A DNA stretch of 64,000 nt from Cryptomeria japonica. Lineage: Eukaryota; Streptophyta; Pinopsida; Cupressales; Cupressaceae. This document shows, piece by piece, positions 33,520-45,554 of the stretch (position 1 is the first letter of the stretch; each line of letters begins with the position of its first letter). The notes under the pieces are model-generated. The model saw only the letters and a list, made by a program, of their open reading frames with translations, searched no databases and had not been told where the DNA came from. Location: NCBI RefSeq assembly GCF_030272615.1, contig NC_081411.1, positions 39,981,140 to 40,045,139 of the forward strand, written 5' to 3'. The position numbers were made by a program, and so were the translations under genes.

Positions 33520-34328
33520 TGATGCAGGAGCACCAGAGTAGTTCAAACCGGCACCTTGATTTGATCTCGGTGAGACACCAATCCCGGTATTGGTGTGGTA
33601 TTGGTGTGATCTTACCGGTTGGTTTTGGGTGTGAAGGGAATCAGGTTATGAGTGATTTCCATGACTTATGGATTGATGTTTCTTTGAGCCTTGTTCAATG
33701 TTCCCAGAAGGACCACGTGATTGGAAGTTGTTCTTGGTGACTTGGGCTGACGTGTTATTTATACATTTCATCATGAACCAATTGGTGTTTAGCCGACTTG
33801 ATCGAGTTGTTAATTCTTGCGGATGGTATAAAGGGAAGGTTTAGAGATTTATTTTAGGATAGAAGACGATAGATGGAGATCAGGGAAAATAGAGATCAAG
33901 AAAGATGTAGTTTTCAGAGAGATTCTGATTAGGGGGGACTGAAGTCCAGAGGGGTGGAAGTCTGGATTAGTGCATAACAGTGTAGACTATTACCGAAGAC
34001 CTATTTGTCAAGAAAAAGATCTACACATCTTAGATTTGTATGTTGATGGAATATTTTGTAACCCTGGGTTGCAGTCTAGCATGTGTAGCCGCTGAAGGCT
34101 TATGTAAATCTTTGAATGATTGTAATGATGGAATTATTTGTTACCAGTTATATTGTGTGTTTCTTATACCAGTCAAGGTTGCTTACCGGTTAAACTCTTT
34201 GTTCTATTACCAGTTGTCGGTATCTTGTATAGTGTTTTGTCTTAAGCCGATATCTTTCATTGTGTTTTATCTTATGAGCTACAAGGCAGGTATGTCCTTC
34301 ATTTGATCTCCCTACCTTGACTGTACCA
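33520..34328 (+). repeat. Short LTR element, 5' LTR
   Basis: 809 bp, starts TGATGCAGGAGCACC and ends CTTGACTGTACCA. TATAAAGGG at 33827-33835 is a likely promoter. ACCGGTT-type words recur near the 3' end. Confidence 0.92.
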
Positions 34329-34330
34329 AG

Positions 34331-34342
34331 TGGTATCAGAGC
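34331..34342 (+). other. Primer binding site of the short LTR element
   Basis: TGGTATCAGAGC, two bases past the LTR end: the standard copia initiator tRNA-Met site. Confidence 0.93.
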
Positions 34343-34692
34343 TGGTTTGTGAACCTGTTGATTGAGGAAGACCTGGTTATGTACCAGTTGGTTCGGAAGG
34401 AAGTTGAGGAAGCTTGTAGACTTGTTCAGAACGTCGAATGTGAGGTAGTACAAGTCTTGTAGGTAGACCACTAAACCTAGAGCTTGAGCTTGAGACAGTT
34501 AGTGGGTGGAGACTTGAACAGATCACCGAAACAAAGTAGGCTGTAGAGTGGACTAGTAGATTGCCGAGGAGAGGCAACCAAAATATGTAGACAGACCTTA
34601 GAAACCTTGAGGCAGTTGCAAGTACCTACTGATCGATTGTTGAGCCAGATCAAGTGATGGGACTCACTTTTAAATTAACCTAGAGAGTTTAA
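34343..34692 (+). other. Internal non-coding region of the short LTR element
   Basis: 350 bases, purine-rich in places (for example 34380-34420), with stops in all + frames. It has no gag or pol similarity. Confidence 0.8.
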
Positions 34693-35490
34693 TGTAGGAA
34701 CACTAGAGTAGTTCAAACTAACAACTAGATTTAATCCCGATGAGACACCGATCTTGATATTGGTGTGCTCTTACTGTCTGGTTTTGGCTATGAATGGAAT
34801 CAGGTTGTGGGTGATTTCCATGACTTGTGGATCAATGTTGCTTTGAGCCTTATCCAATGTTCCCAGAAGGACCACATGATTGCAAGTTGTTCTTGGTGAC
34901 TTGGGATGACATTTTATTGTTTATATGTTTCATCATGAACCGGTTGGTCTTTGCCCAACTTGATCGCGTTGTTAATGCTTGTGGATGGTATAAAGGGGAA
35001 TTTTAGAGATTCATTTCAGGACAGAAGACAAAAGTTGGAGATTGGAGAAAATAAAGATCAAGGAAGATGTAGTTTCCGGAGATATTCTGGTTTGAGGGGA
35101 CTGAAGTCCTGTGGGGTAGAAGTTTGGATCAGTGCAAAACATTGTAGACTGTTACCGGAGACCTATTTGTCGAGCAACAGATCTGCAGATCTTAGATTTG
35201 TATGTTGATGGAATATTTTGTAACCCTGGGCTATGGTCCAACATGTGTAGTCGTTGAGGGTTTATGTAATTCTAGAGATTATTGTAATGATCGATTTATT
35301 TGTTACCGATTATATTGTGTGTTGCTTCTACCGGTTAAGGTTGCTTACTAGTTAGACTTTGTGTTTTTTTACCGGTTGCCGGTATCTTGAATAGTGTTTC
35401 ATGTTAAGCCGGTATCTTTCATGGAGTATTGTGTTATGAGGTGCAAGGTGGGGATGTCCTTCACTGGAACTCCCTACCTTGACTGCACCA
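34693..35490 (+). repeat. Short LTR element, 3' LTR
   Basis: 798 bp, starts TGTAGGAACACTAGAG and ends CTTGACTGCACCA, followed at once by the duplicated GTAAT. The TATA element is near 34989. Confidence 0.92.
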
Positions 35491-35495
35491 GTAAT

Positions 35496-36239
35496 ACTAT
35501 TGTATTTAGCTCTATTATTTTTATTTATTCAATCCAATTAATGATTGGAAATAAATATGAGATGTTGGCCCTCACATTTTTTTCATTTCTAACATTCATT
35601 TAGCTTTAATATTTATGTTTAAATATTTTAAAATAAACATGTTTGACTTAGCTACTAATAATTGTTTTCAAACAGTTGATATCAATTGTGAGTTTCACTG
35701 GATTTATGTCATTTTACAATTTAGTGTTGTTTAGAATGTTTTTTTAACAATTCTATGGCTTTAGAAATACTTAGATGATGTGGAGGAAAAACAAACTATT
35801 AAAAAAATGTTGTTTTGTTCATCTATTGTATTCAAAAAAATTATTTACAATAAAAATAATAAATCAAACATGCAAGTATGATCAAACACAAATTGCATAA
35901 AGTATAATCTAACGTGCACATGATATAATTTGAATACATAGCAATGTAAAGTCTGAATGTAGCAATACATGCATGTCTAGATGAAATTCTGGAATGTATA
36001 TAAAAAGATAAACATATGAGCTATAAAATGGAAAATCAGCATGCATCATGTTGGCCATGAACAAAGTGACCATCTGAGTGAGAGTCTTGGTGAGAGTCTA
36101 GATGTCCAATAGACCCCTATCAAACTAGAATTTATATTTAAATATTAAAAATATCTCTACATGTATTAATCTTATTTAAATAATCAAATAGACTAGTAAA
36201 TTTAAATATACTATAACACACATATACGTACAAAATCCA
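35496..36239. other. AT-rich spacer
   Basis: No supported feature is present. Confidence 0.55.
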
Positions 36240-37655
36240 TAACTAACCTATCCACTAGCAGGTGTAGTATCGAAAGAATCACGCCTACACAGATGCTCTG
36301 TGCTCAAGGTAGGAGTGAAATGAGGTAATTGTTGTACATACATGTGTATTTTAGGATTAGTTTGAACAATAAATAATACTTATTTAAAGTTATTTTTAAA
36401 TCTAAAAATTACATCATGTACATCCTTCCAAAAATTACGCGAACATACATACTTGGTATGAGGAGCCTATATAGTCTGATCATCTCCTATGATCATATCA
36501 ACCACATCAATTGTGCTTGCATATCTCTTTCTTCTTGTACGAATGACTAAGGCTTCTGTAAGGGGCTAATTAGATGACTGGGCATCGATGAAGTGTGTGA
36601 TGCTAGTAGCATATCCATAAAATCAGTATGTCTCAAACCTCATAGCTTCTCATCAAATGAATATAGTCCCTCATCTATGATATTGACCTAATTAGCCTAT
36701 ATCTCCTCCTCTGCAGCAATAGAGTAATATATAGGTGGGTCACCTAGAGAATATGTAGAGTGATGAGAATGTTGTGACTACCCTGGCATATGTGTCGATG
36801 CAGTAGCATGCATGTCTCTGAGAATCTCATCTCTAACAATAGCCAATGGTATCCCAAGTCGAGATGAAATGAAACAATATGAATGTCGTAGGTCCTTGGA
36901 TAAATACTGTGACATCTGTACATGTCTACTACCTCCTACTATAGCCACTACATCATCTGGCGAGGGGATGCCAACAGTAACATACTGATTGAAATTGGAA
37001 GCCACCCTGTGACTGAAAGATGCATCTATGGATGATTTGGAACATGGTCATCTCATCATATATCTACCCAACCTATATGATGATATGGTGCCTACTGCTA
37101 ATGCAATATCTCCAATCATATCAATTTCTTCTCTCTGATAAGCAATCACAACATGATCCATTGTGGGGATGAGGGTTGGGACTATCACTAGAAATATCTC
37201 ACTAACAAGCTCCCTATGTCTAGGAGGAGCTCTATCATGCCTACGATATGCATCTCTATTAGCAATCCTTCCCCTCTTATATCCAAATTATCCGGGAAGG
37301 TTAAGGTAGTTGGCTTTCAACTAACAGTGAACCTCAACATAGACCTATTATGCAAAGTATAATTGTATCTTGTGGTATTAAGACAGCGATCACGGGCAAC
37401 TTAGAAGCATGGGTAAATCAACCCTACAACCTATGGATCAATGCATTGTGTCACCTAGTTCTACTCCTAATACTATGGAAAACATCTCTCCTTAATAGTT
37501 TCCTTCGAGACTACCCTCAATGCATCAAAAAAGGAATGAGGACCCCTCACCTCAGTCCTCAACTATCTATAGATAGAATCTATATCCCATGGCAAAAATG
37601 AGGTGTGGCTAACATGATGATCCCTCAAAGACTATAAACTCTAAAAAATGCATTT
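36240..37655 (-). pseudogene. Decayed coding sequence of unknown family, left part
   Basis: On the - strand several stretches read as protein. The longest is 36778-37005, with ASNFNQYVTVGIPSPDDVVA, then HVQMSQYLSKDLRHSYCF and RDEILRDMHATAS. Just upstream in the same direction (37010-37250) is HRELVSEIFLVIVPTLIPTM and then YQREEIDMIGDIALAVGT. The composition and amphipathic pattern look like real protein, but stops and frame changes are frequent and I do not recognise the family. A solo LTR separates it from a proline/Asp-rich N-terminal-like segment at 38447-38640. Confidence 0.4.
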
Positions 37656-37660
37656 GCATG

Positions 37661-38446
37661 TGTTTATGGTGAAATTGGATAAAACAATAATATTGAAAGA
37701 CTAAATAAATTCAACCACAAAACATTAGCCTAACAACAACAAAGATCCACCATAACATATGAAGATTACTTGAGACAATGCAAATCAAATGAAATCACAA
37801 AGATTATACCATCACATGTCCAATAGGGTTTGGATCTCCATTCTTCCTATCTCCATTGATCTTGCTTGATATATTTCCTCTCAGATTTTATATGTGCACA
37901 AGAGCTTAACAAATAATGGAAATGTGATTGCAAGTAGGCTTGATCGCATATGAAAGTTCAAAAGTGTAGTGTAGTCGAATAATCATCAGGGGTTGATAAT
38001 GAAGGAAGTATCCTCTTATATAGAAGACACTATAAGAAATGGAGGGATAAGATTGAGAGGTGTAAAAGATAAATGGTCGGCTATGATTAGAGAGTAGGTA
38101 GAGGAAATAAGAAAATAATGAAAGGGTAGGTAGTGTATGAATTAAGAGATGAATGCCATGTGTCATGGGTGGAAAAGGATAATTAATTAATGAAATAAAT
38201 AAAGATTCATTTAATTAATAGAGGAAGTGGGATCAATTAAATAAATAAGAGTATTTATTTAATTTAGGAAAAGGGATAATTTAAATAAATAAATGTATTT
38301 ATTTAAATGAAAAATAAGGCTAGAAGAGGATAAATGAATTAATTAAATAAATAAAGATTTATTTAATTAATAGAAGAATTAGGCTAAAGATAATTAAATA
38401 AATAAAATATTTATTTAATTAGACATGACAATTTTAGGTGTCTACG
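37661..38446 (-). repeat. Solo LTR of the Tat-2 family
   Basis: This matches the Tat-2 5' LTR (15870-16643) end to end in the same orientation, including the ATTAAATAAATA-type block and the TATA region. It starts (+ strand) TGTTTATGGTG and ends GGTGTCTACG. No internal element sequence adjoins either side, and flanks GCATG and ACATG form a 5-bp duplication with one mismatch. It is the usual product of recombination between the two LTRs of one element. Confidence 0.9.
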
Positions 38447-38640
38447 ACATGTACTCTTGTACATGCCATCTGCCCTGGGTCATCTAAAATACCTCTCAAT
38501 TTCTGCATCATGGTCACTATGATAAAAATGGTACCGATCAGGGAGAGGGTCTTGATCAGGAGCCTATGGAGGTGGATCCTGATTAGGAGCCTCTGCATGA
38601 AGATCTAGATCAGGCATAGGTACATGGAGATCCTGATCCT
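38447..38640 (-). pseudogene. Decayed coding sequence of unknown family, N-terminal-like part
   Basis: The - strand frame from an ATG near 38643 reads MEDQDLHVPMPDLDLHAEAP, then a Pro/Asp/Gln-rich run, one stop, and DRYHFYHSDHDAEIERYFR. It points toward the fragment at 36240-37655 and was probably joined to it before the solo LTR inserted. Function unknown. Confidence 0.35.
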
Positions 38641-38738
38641 CCATCTATTTAGGTAGATCATAAAGTTAGAATTTACGTAAGCACACACACATGAAGTACA
38701 TTCAATTTAAAACATTAAATTAAAATCAGTTAAATTAA

Positions 38739-39953
38739 AGACAAAGACAAAGAGAGATCATTAATCTTGAGTTCATTAAATTAAAATGTACACACGAAGT
38801 TCTCACATAGTTCATCTATACATGAAGTTATTTAATAATTCAAATTTAAATAAATTATTTTAAAGAGAGCGAGAGGCAGGTTATTAAATATATACTAATT
38901 CAAACACATGCGGAGAAAAATAAGGGACTTGAGAGAAAAAGACTAAATCACAATGTGATAAGTATGTGGTCAAATTGGGTCCTAAGGGGTACATTATAAA
39001 CATTAGGATGTTATAAGGGGTCATAAGTGGTCCTAAGGGATCATGCATGTGTTAGAACACATGTGTGAACCCTTAGGACCACATATGATCCCTTAGGGCA
39101 CTATTTGATCAGTATGTGGTCAAATTGGGTCCTCAAGGATACATTGTAATCATTAGGATGTTATAAGGGACCTAATCATAAGTGGTCCTAGGGAATCACA
39201 CGTGTTCTAACACACATTCATGACCCCTTATGATACTATATGATCAGTATATGGTCAAATTGTGTCCTAAGGGGTACACTGTAAACATTAAGATGTTATA
39301 AGGGGTTATAAGTGGTCCCAAGGGGTCATGCATGTGCTCATAAGTTAAATTAAAGACAGAGACAAAGAGAGATCATTAATCTTGAGCTCATTAAAATAAA
39401 ATGTACACACGAAGTTCTCACATAATTCATCTATACATGAAGTTATTTAATAATTCAAAATTAAATAAATTATTTTAAAGAGAGCGAGAGGCAGGTTATT
39501 AAATATATACTAATTCAAACACATGCGGAGAAAAATAAGGGACTTGAGAGAAAAAGACTAAATCACAATGTGATAAGTATGTGGTCAAATTGGGTCCTAA
39601 GGGGTACATTATAAACATTAGGATGTTATAAGGGGTCATAAGTGGTCCTAAGGGATCACGCATGTGTTAGAACACATGTGTGAACCCTTAGGACCACATA
39701 TGATCCCTTAGGGCACTATTTGATCAGTATGTGGTCAAATTGGGTCCTCAGGGGTACATTGTAATCATTAGGATGTTATAAGGGACCTGATCATAAGTGG
39801 TCCTAAGGAATCACACGTGTTCTAACACACATGCATGACCCCTTATGATACTATATGATCAGTATATGGTCAAATTATGTCCTAAGGGGTACATTGTAAA
39901 CATTAAGATGTTATAAGGGGTCATAAGTGGTCCCAAGGGGTCACGCATGTGCT
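38739..39953. repeat. Tandem duplication of a unit of about 0.6 kb
   Basis: 38739-39342 is repeated at 39343-39953 with few differences. Each unit begins AGTTAAATTAAAGAC, includes an AT-rich part with GAGAGCGAGAGGCAGG, and ends in palindromic CCTAAGGGGT-type repeats. Its low divergence suggests it is recent relative to the surrounding array. Confidence 0.88.
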
Positions 39954-40533
39954 AGAGCACATGTGTGACCCCTTGGGACACCATTTGATCCTAAGGGGTA
40001 TGTTGTACACACTTGGATGTTATAAGGGGCCATATATGATCCGAAGGGGTCACACATATGTTCTAACACATGCGTGACCCCTTAGGACATTGTTTGATTC
40101 TAAGGGGTATGTTGTACACATTAGGGTTTTATAATGGGTCATATGTGGTCATAAGTGGTCACGCATGTGTTCTAACACGTACTTGACCCGTTAGGACCAG
40201 ATATGACCCCTTAGGATACTATGTGATCCTAAGGGGTATATTGTACACAATAGGATGTTGTAAGGGGTCATATGTGGTCCTAAGGGGACACACTATGTTA
40301 GAACACATGTGTGACCCCTTCAGACCACATATGACCCCTTAGGACACTATGTGATCCTAAGGAGTATGTTGTACACACTAGGATGCTATAAGGCATCATA
40401 TGTGGTCGTAAGGGGTCATGTATGTGTTAGAACACATGCCTAACCCCTTAGGACCACATATGACCCCTTAGGACACTATGTGATGGACTAAGGGGTATGT
40501 TGTATATACTAGAATGTTATAAGGGGTCATATG
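38960..40533. repeat. Palindromic satellite array, left part
   Basis: Units of about 125-150 bases contain GACCCCTTAGGACCACATAT and its reverse complement ATATGTGGTCCTAAGGGGTC, separated by a short spacer with TTGTACACACTAGGATGTT. Each unit can fold on itself, and about ten units are visible. The array is cut at 40533 by Copia-C and resumes at 46428. No coding. Confidence 0.9.
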
Positions 40534-41426
40534 TGTTCCGAAAATGGTGTCTAAAACTTGCATTTACATGAGGTTACTATTTCTAGTAAGTTTTCATTTG
40601 AGCACAAAATGGTGTGAAGTTATCCCCCAAGCTTCTTGTTGGCTAGATAAGAATTCCAGTAAAGTTACATCGCAAGATCACAGCTAGTTTTGAAGATATT
40701 AAATTTTCTATTTTGGAGGGGTCAAATGAAAGGTTTAACTTTAATTTTGAGGAATTTAGAGGCTCTAAAATGCCCTAAAGAGTGGATGTAAATGGCATAG
40801 CGTTTTACAAGGAAATAGAGAAATTTGTGAGCTTTTCGGCACTCCAAACGACTCATCAATAGGATACATGGTTCTCAAGTTATGGCCTCCAGAAGTTTGT
40901 ACTCCTTAAATAGGAAATATAAAATATATCGGACACATAAATGAGTCGTAAAAAGGGAGGGACACTTCAAAGGGAATCAATAAATGAGATAAGGTCGGCT
41001 ACACCTTATTGGGTGGTTTTAGCCCATGGTTTTGTAATACCGTTTGATGGTTTCATGTATTGTAACTCCTATATATGTGGTGTATGCGACAGACATTGTG
41101 TATAAGAGTCTTATAGCTATTAAATTACCTCCAAATCTTTGATTAGTGGTACTCCTGTGAAGAGTTTTCTTTGCAAGTATATTCGAATCTATTTTGATTG
41201 TAGAATAATATATTGGGTGGCTTTTGGAGTGTGGATTTTTTCTTTGAAAATGGTTTTCACCACGTAAATTGTTGTGTTATGGTTTGAATTTTATTATATT
41301 TGTTTCTGTTTTATGTAACTATTGTGACAATTTGTAAAAACTTTTAGATTACCCTCCTACTACTGAGTTATTGTGACGATCTATTTTTTAGTGTAGGAAG
41401 TTGTTCCACTACTGAATTTTCTTACA
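40534..41426 (+). repeat. Copia-C 5' LTR
   Basis: Starts TGTTCCGAAAATGGTGTC and ends TTTTCTTACA. A TATA-like CTATATATG lies near 41072. Confidence 0.93.
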
Positions 41427-41428
41427 AG

Positions 41429-41440
41429 TGGTATCAGAGC
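41429..41440 (+). other. Copia-C primer binding site (initiator tRNA-Met)
   Basis: TGGTATCAGAGC lies two bases after the 5' LTR. Confidence 0.94.
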
Positions 41441-41550
41441 TTGATCACCTTTGGTTTCAATTATGGGTTGTTGGGTTTTTTGAACTAATCCAATTTTGAG
41501 TATGAGCTTTTGCAGAAGACACTTTTTGATCTTGTTGCAGGAATTTTTAG

Positions 41551-42330
41551 ATGGCAAGTTTGTCAGGGAAAATAGAGGTAGAGAAATTTAATGGAACAAA
41601 TTTTGGGATGTGGATACCGAAGATGGAAGATCTGCTAATAGATCAAGATCTATGAGATGTTCTTGATGTGAATCTCTAAAGGCCCTCTAATCTTACTACG
41701 ACAGCTTAGTATGATGTTATGGATCGAAAAGCCAAGGGTCTAATCAGACTATTCTTGGCAGACTCTATTTTGATCAATGTCCACAAAGAAAACACTACAA
41801 GGAAGCTATGGACTAAGCTTGGTGAAATTTATCAAGCAAAATCTTTATTAAATAAGATTTTCTTGAGGAAGAGATTGTATTCCTTGAAGATTGAAGAGGG
41901 TGGACGAGTTGTAGACCACCTAGAAGCATTCAATATGTTGGTGGCTCAATTAGTATCTATCGATGTTAAGATGAACAAAGAGGAGAAATGTCAGATCTCG
42001 CTTTTTTCTTTGCCTGATTTGTAGGATACTCTTGTTATGGATATTGGTATTACTTTGGTGAATAGATGTGAAGGACAGTATCCCATAGTTTGAAGGAAGC
42101 CCTAACTATTCATGGAAGACATAAGGAGAAAGGCAAGAATAATGAGAAGCATGATAAGTCCAAATCGAGAGGGAGATTGAAATCTCTTGGAAAGTCCAAA
42201 GTCATTTGTTGGAATTGTAGTAAACCAGGTCACATCTGTAAGGACTGCAAAGAAGAAAGAAGAAGAAGTAGAAGAAGATTGATTTTGATTCTAAGTCTGA
42301 GAAGGAAGATGGTGATGCATTTGTTGCAGC
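41551..42330 (+). pseudogene. gag: Copia-C gag
   Basis: The ATG at 41551 opens MASLSGKIEVEKFNGTNFG and then MWIPKMEDLL. Three early stops sit where relatives have Trp, Gln and Gln, and another stop at 42022-42024 stands for Trp. All are single C-to-T or G-to-A changes. The body LWTKLGEIYQAKSLLNKIFL is a standard copia Gag segment. A frameshift near 42085 leads to a basic linker and the zinc knuckle CWNCSKPGHICKDC at 42207-42248. The protein would package element RNA. Confidence 0.9.
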
Positions 42331-43640
42331 TTTGGTGACTCAGGTGCATCTTTTCATATGACTGCCAATAGAGATTGGTTTTCTGAATATGAAGAATTTA
42401 ATGGAGGTAAGCTATGCTTGGGTGATGGTTCACATTTAGACATTGTTGGTTGAAGTAAAGTTAGAATTGGGTTTTCTGATGGTAGAATAAAAAGGATTAA
42501 TGGTGTGCTGCATATCCCTAGTTTAAAACGAAATCTATTATCTGTGAGCAAACTGCTAGATGCAGGTGTGCAGGTAGTCTTTTCTGAAGCAAGATGTAAG
42601 ATGATTAAGGGTGCTATTATAATTGCTAGAGGTGTCAGGTTTGACACTTTATATATGTTATACGCATACAGTATTGAGTGTAATAGCACTTCTATAAAAA
42701 ATAAATTTGTGGAAGATTTGAGGGTTTCACCTTCAACAGATGGAAATGGCTTTTGGGTACCTAAGGGTGCTCTTTCTTATGAAGCAAAGTTACCGACAGA
42801 GAAGACTCTGCTATGGCACCAGAGGCTTGGTCACATTGGAGAAAAGGGTCTAAGGACCTTGAAAAATAAAAACCTTGTTGAAGGTTTGAATGATTGTAAT
42901 CTTGACTTTGATTTATATGAACATTGTATTTATGGAAAAAAAAACGCATTCAGTTTTACCCAAGTTCTCATAAAACTTGTTGTGTTTCGGCTCTTATTCA
43001 TTCTGATGTGTTTGGTCTTGTAGATGTTCCTTCTATTGAAAATCTATATATTATGTTTCATTTATTGATGATTTTAATAGGACATGGGTATATTTTCTAA
43101 GAGTAAATATGAAGTTTTCTATTGATTTAAGGAATTTAAAGCAATGCTTGAGTTGCAGACTGGAAACAAAATTAAAAGTTTGTGGATTGATAATGGCGGT
43201 GAATTTTGGTCTAATGATTTTGATAGATTCTGTAAATACTGTGGCATTAACAGAAAAAAGACAACTCCATATTCTTCATAGAAGAATGGAGTTGTAGAAT
43301 TCCTGAACAGGACACTGATGGAGAAGGCTAGGAGTATGTTGAGTGGTGATGGTCTAGAACAAAAATTTTTGGGCTAAAGTTGTCACCACTGCTTGCTACC
43401 TAATTAATAGGTCTCCTACATCAACCCTTATTGATGAAATGCCTATGGAAGCATGGTCGTGTCATAAGCCTTCATTGAGACATTTTAGAGTTTTTGGTTG
43501 TGAGGAATACACACATGTTCCAAAGAAGAAAAGGACAAATTTGGAGAAGAAGGTTGTGAAATGTATCTTCATCGAGTATAGTTATGGTGTGAAAGGATAC
43601 AAGCTTTGGGACCCAGTTGTAAGAAAGTAAATTAATAGTA
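42331..43640 (+). pseudogene. pol: Copia-C pol, protease and integrase part
   Basis: The protease site DSGASFHMTA is at 42337. The GAG-pre-integrase segment LLWHQRLGHIGEKGLRTLKN is near 42809. The integrase core is broken by frameshifts around 42950-43130. The second catalytic Asp is in WIDNGGEF (about 43184) and the third-residue motif reads NGVVEFLNRTL, so the Glu is kept. The C-terminal integrase part RHFRVFGCEEYTHVPKKKR lies at about 43480. Confidence 0.88.
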
Positions 43641-45502
43641 GAAGTGTTATTTTTAGAGAAATTAAGTCTCCTTCTATTACATTGCAGCCTAAATAGACTA
43701 AAAGGAAGATGTGATTCAATTTCCTTCTACACCTGAAAGAGTTGAATCGAGACCCCTAAATAGGCAAGAAGTTGAGGAGAGCTCATCTATCTTTGAATCT
43801 TCAGAATAGGAGGAAGAACCTCCAATTCAGCTTGTTCGAAGGTCTACAAGACATAGACAACCACCTGAAAGGTATTCATTTGGTGAGTGAAGATGTATTT
43901 TTTCTTTGAATACTAATGTGGATGAACCAAAATTTGTAGAAGAGGGAGTAGGTATGAATGATGCCGAATCCTAGAAAATTGCTATGGAAGAAGAAATGAC
44001 AGATTTGGAAAAGAGTGATACACGAGATCTTGTACCATTGCCTGAAGGACGAAAGCTTGTTGGTTGCAAATGGGTGTTCAACAAAAAGATTGGTTCAGAT
44101 GGAAGCATTGAGAAGTATAAAGCAAGGTTGTTTGCAAAATGCTACTCTTAGGTTAAGGGCGTTGACTATGGTGAGATATTTTCTCTTGCTTCCAAAATGG
44201 CATCCATTAGATTTTATTTTTTCTGTTGCTACTGCATATGATTTACAGGTTGAGAAAATGGATGTGAAAAATTCTTTCCTTCATGGTGATTTAGAGGAGG
44301 ATATTTATATGACACAGTCAGAGCACTATGTGGTGAAAGGTAAAAGTAATTTAGTTTGTAAATTAAAGAAATCCCTGTATGGCCTCAAATAGAGTCTTGG
44401 GATGTGGTACCAAAAATTTGATACATATGTGTTGAGTTTGGGATTTGAGTGTTCTAAATCAGATTAATATGTTTATTATAAATCTGATGATCATTTCCTG
44501 TACATTGCATTGTATGTTGATGATATGTTATTTATTGGTAAAGGGAAAGGTATGATTTCCGAACTAAAGTCTTAGTTCGCTGCTAAATTTGAAATGAAAG
44601 ATCTTGGTGTAGTGAAACACATTCTTGGGATGAAATTAGAAGAGATAGAGTGAACAGGAAGATATGGCTAGGCCAGAGTAAGTATGTGAATTCAGTGTTA
44701 CAGAGGTTCAATATGCAGGATTGTAGACCATTGCGTGTTCGTTTTATAGTTGGAACGAAATTATCCTGTTGTAGATTGTCCTACATCCCCATCAGAGAAG
44801 GAAGACATGAGCATAGTACCTTACCAAAGTGCAGTTGGAAGTTTGATGTATTCTATGGTCTGTACTAGACCAAACATTGCCCAAGCAGTGGGAGTTCTAT
44901 CCAGATATATGTCTAATCCTGGTAGAGTTCATTAGGATGCAGTCAAAAGACTATTCAGATATTTCAAGGGTACCTCAGAGTATTCTTTGTGTTATCATGG
45001 TAATTCAGTTGGAGATATTATTTCCCTTGATATTCATGGTTATGTGGATTCAGACTAGGTAGGTGATATTGATAGTAGAAGATCCACGACTTCTTATGTG
45101 TTTACTTTATTTGGTGGTGGAATTAGCTGGATGAGTAAGTGATAGGTTATGGTTTCTTTGTCCACTACCTAAGCAGAGTATATGGCATCTACTCAAGCTT
45201 TTAAAGAGGCCATTTGGCTTAAGACACTATGTTTAGATATTAGAATAAAACAAGGAGTCATGAAAGTTTATTGTGACAATCAGAGTATGATCTGCCTAGC
45301 TAAGAACTCGACATTTCATGCCCGAACCAAGCACATTGATGTTTAGTATTATTTTATAAGGCATATGGTCAAAGATGGAAGGGTGAAGCTGGTTAAGGTA
45401 GAAACTTTGATGAATGTTGCATATTATTTAACTAAGGTTGTGAGCATAGAGAAGTTTAGATGGTGCTCAGAGTCTATGGGCCTCATGGCCCCTAGCAATT
45501 GA
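43641..45502 (+). pseudogene. pol: Copia-C pol, reverse transcriptase and RNase H part
   Basis: RT motifs are KLVGCKWVFNKKIGSDGS, EKMDVKNSFLHGDLEEDIYM, LKKSLYGLK and catalytic YVDD at 44513-44524. A frameshift near 44640-44750 precedes VPYQSAVGSLMYSMVCTRPN. RNase H motifs DSRRSTTSY, AEYMAS and CDNQSMICLAKN follow. The C-terminus SESMGLMAPSN ends at TGA 45500-45502. Many stops stand for Gln or Trp (for example in LKQS, DSDW, STTQAEY). Confidence 0.9.
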
Positions 45503-45554
45503 TTCATTCTATTGATACTCCATTTTCTCTTGCAAGGTGATTGACAAGGATATT

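Larger units (their letters stand above)
33520..35490 (+). mobile_element. Short non-autonomous LTR element (TRIM-like plan, long LTRs)
   Basis: Two direct LTRs (33520-34328 and 34693-35490) flank 364 bases of internal DNA. The flanks carry a perfect GTAAT duplication (33515-33519, 35491-35495). The first LTR is followed two bases later by TGGTATCAGAGC, the tRNA-Met primer site. The internal part has no coding capacity and no clear polypurine tract. The LTRs differ at many positions, so the insertion is old. The plan matches terminal-repeat retrotransposons in miniature, but those usually have much shorter LTRs. A copia derivative with its interior deleted is the alternative. Confidence 0.92.
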
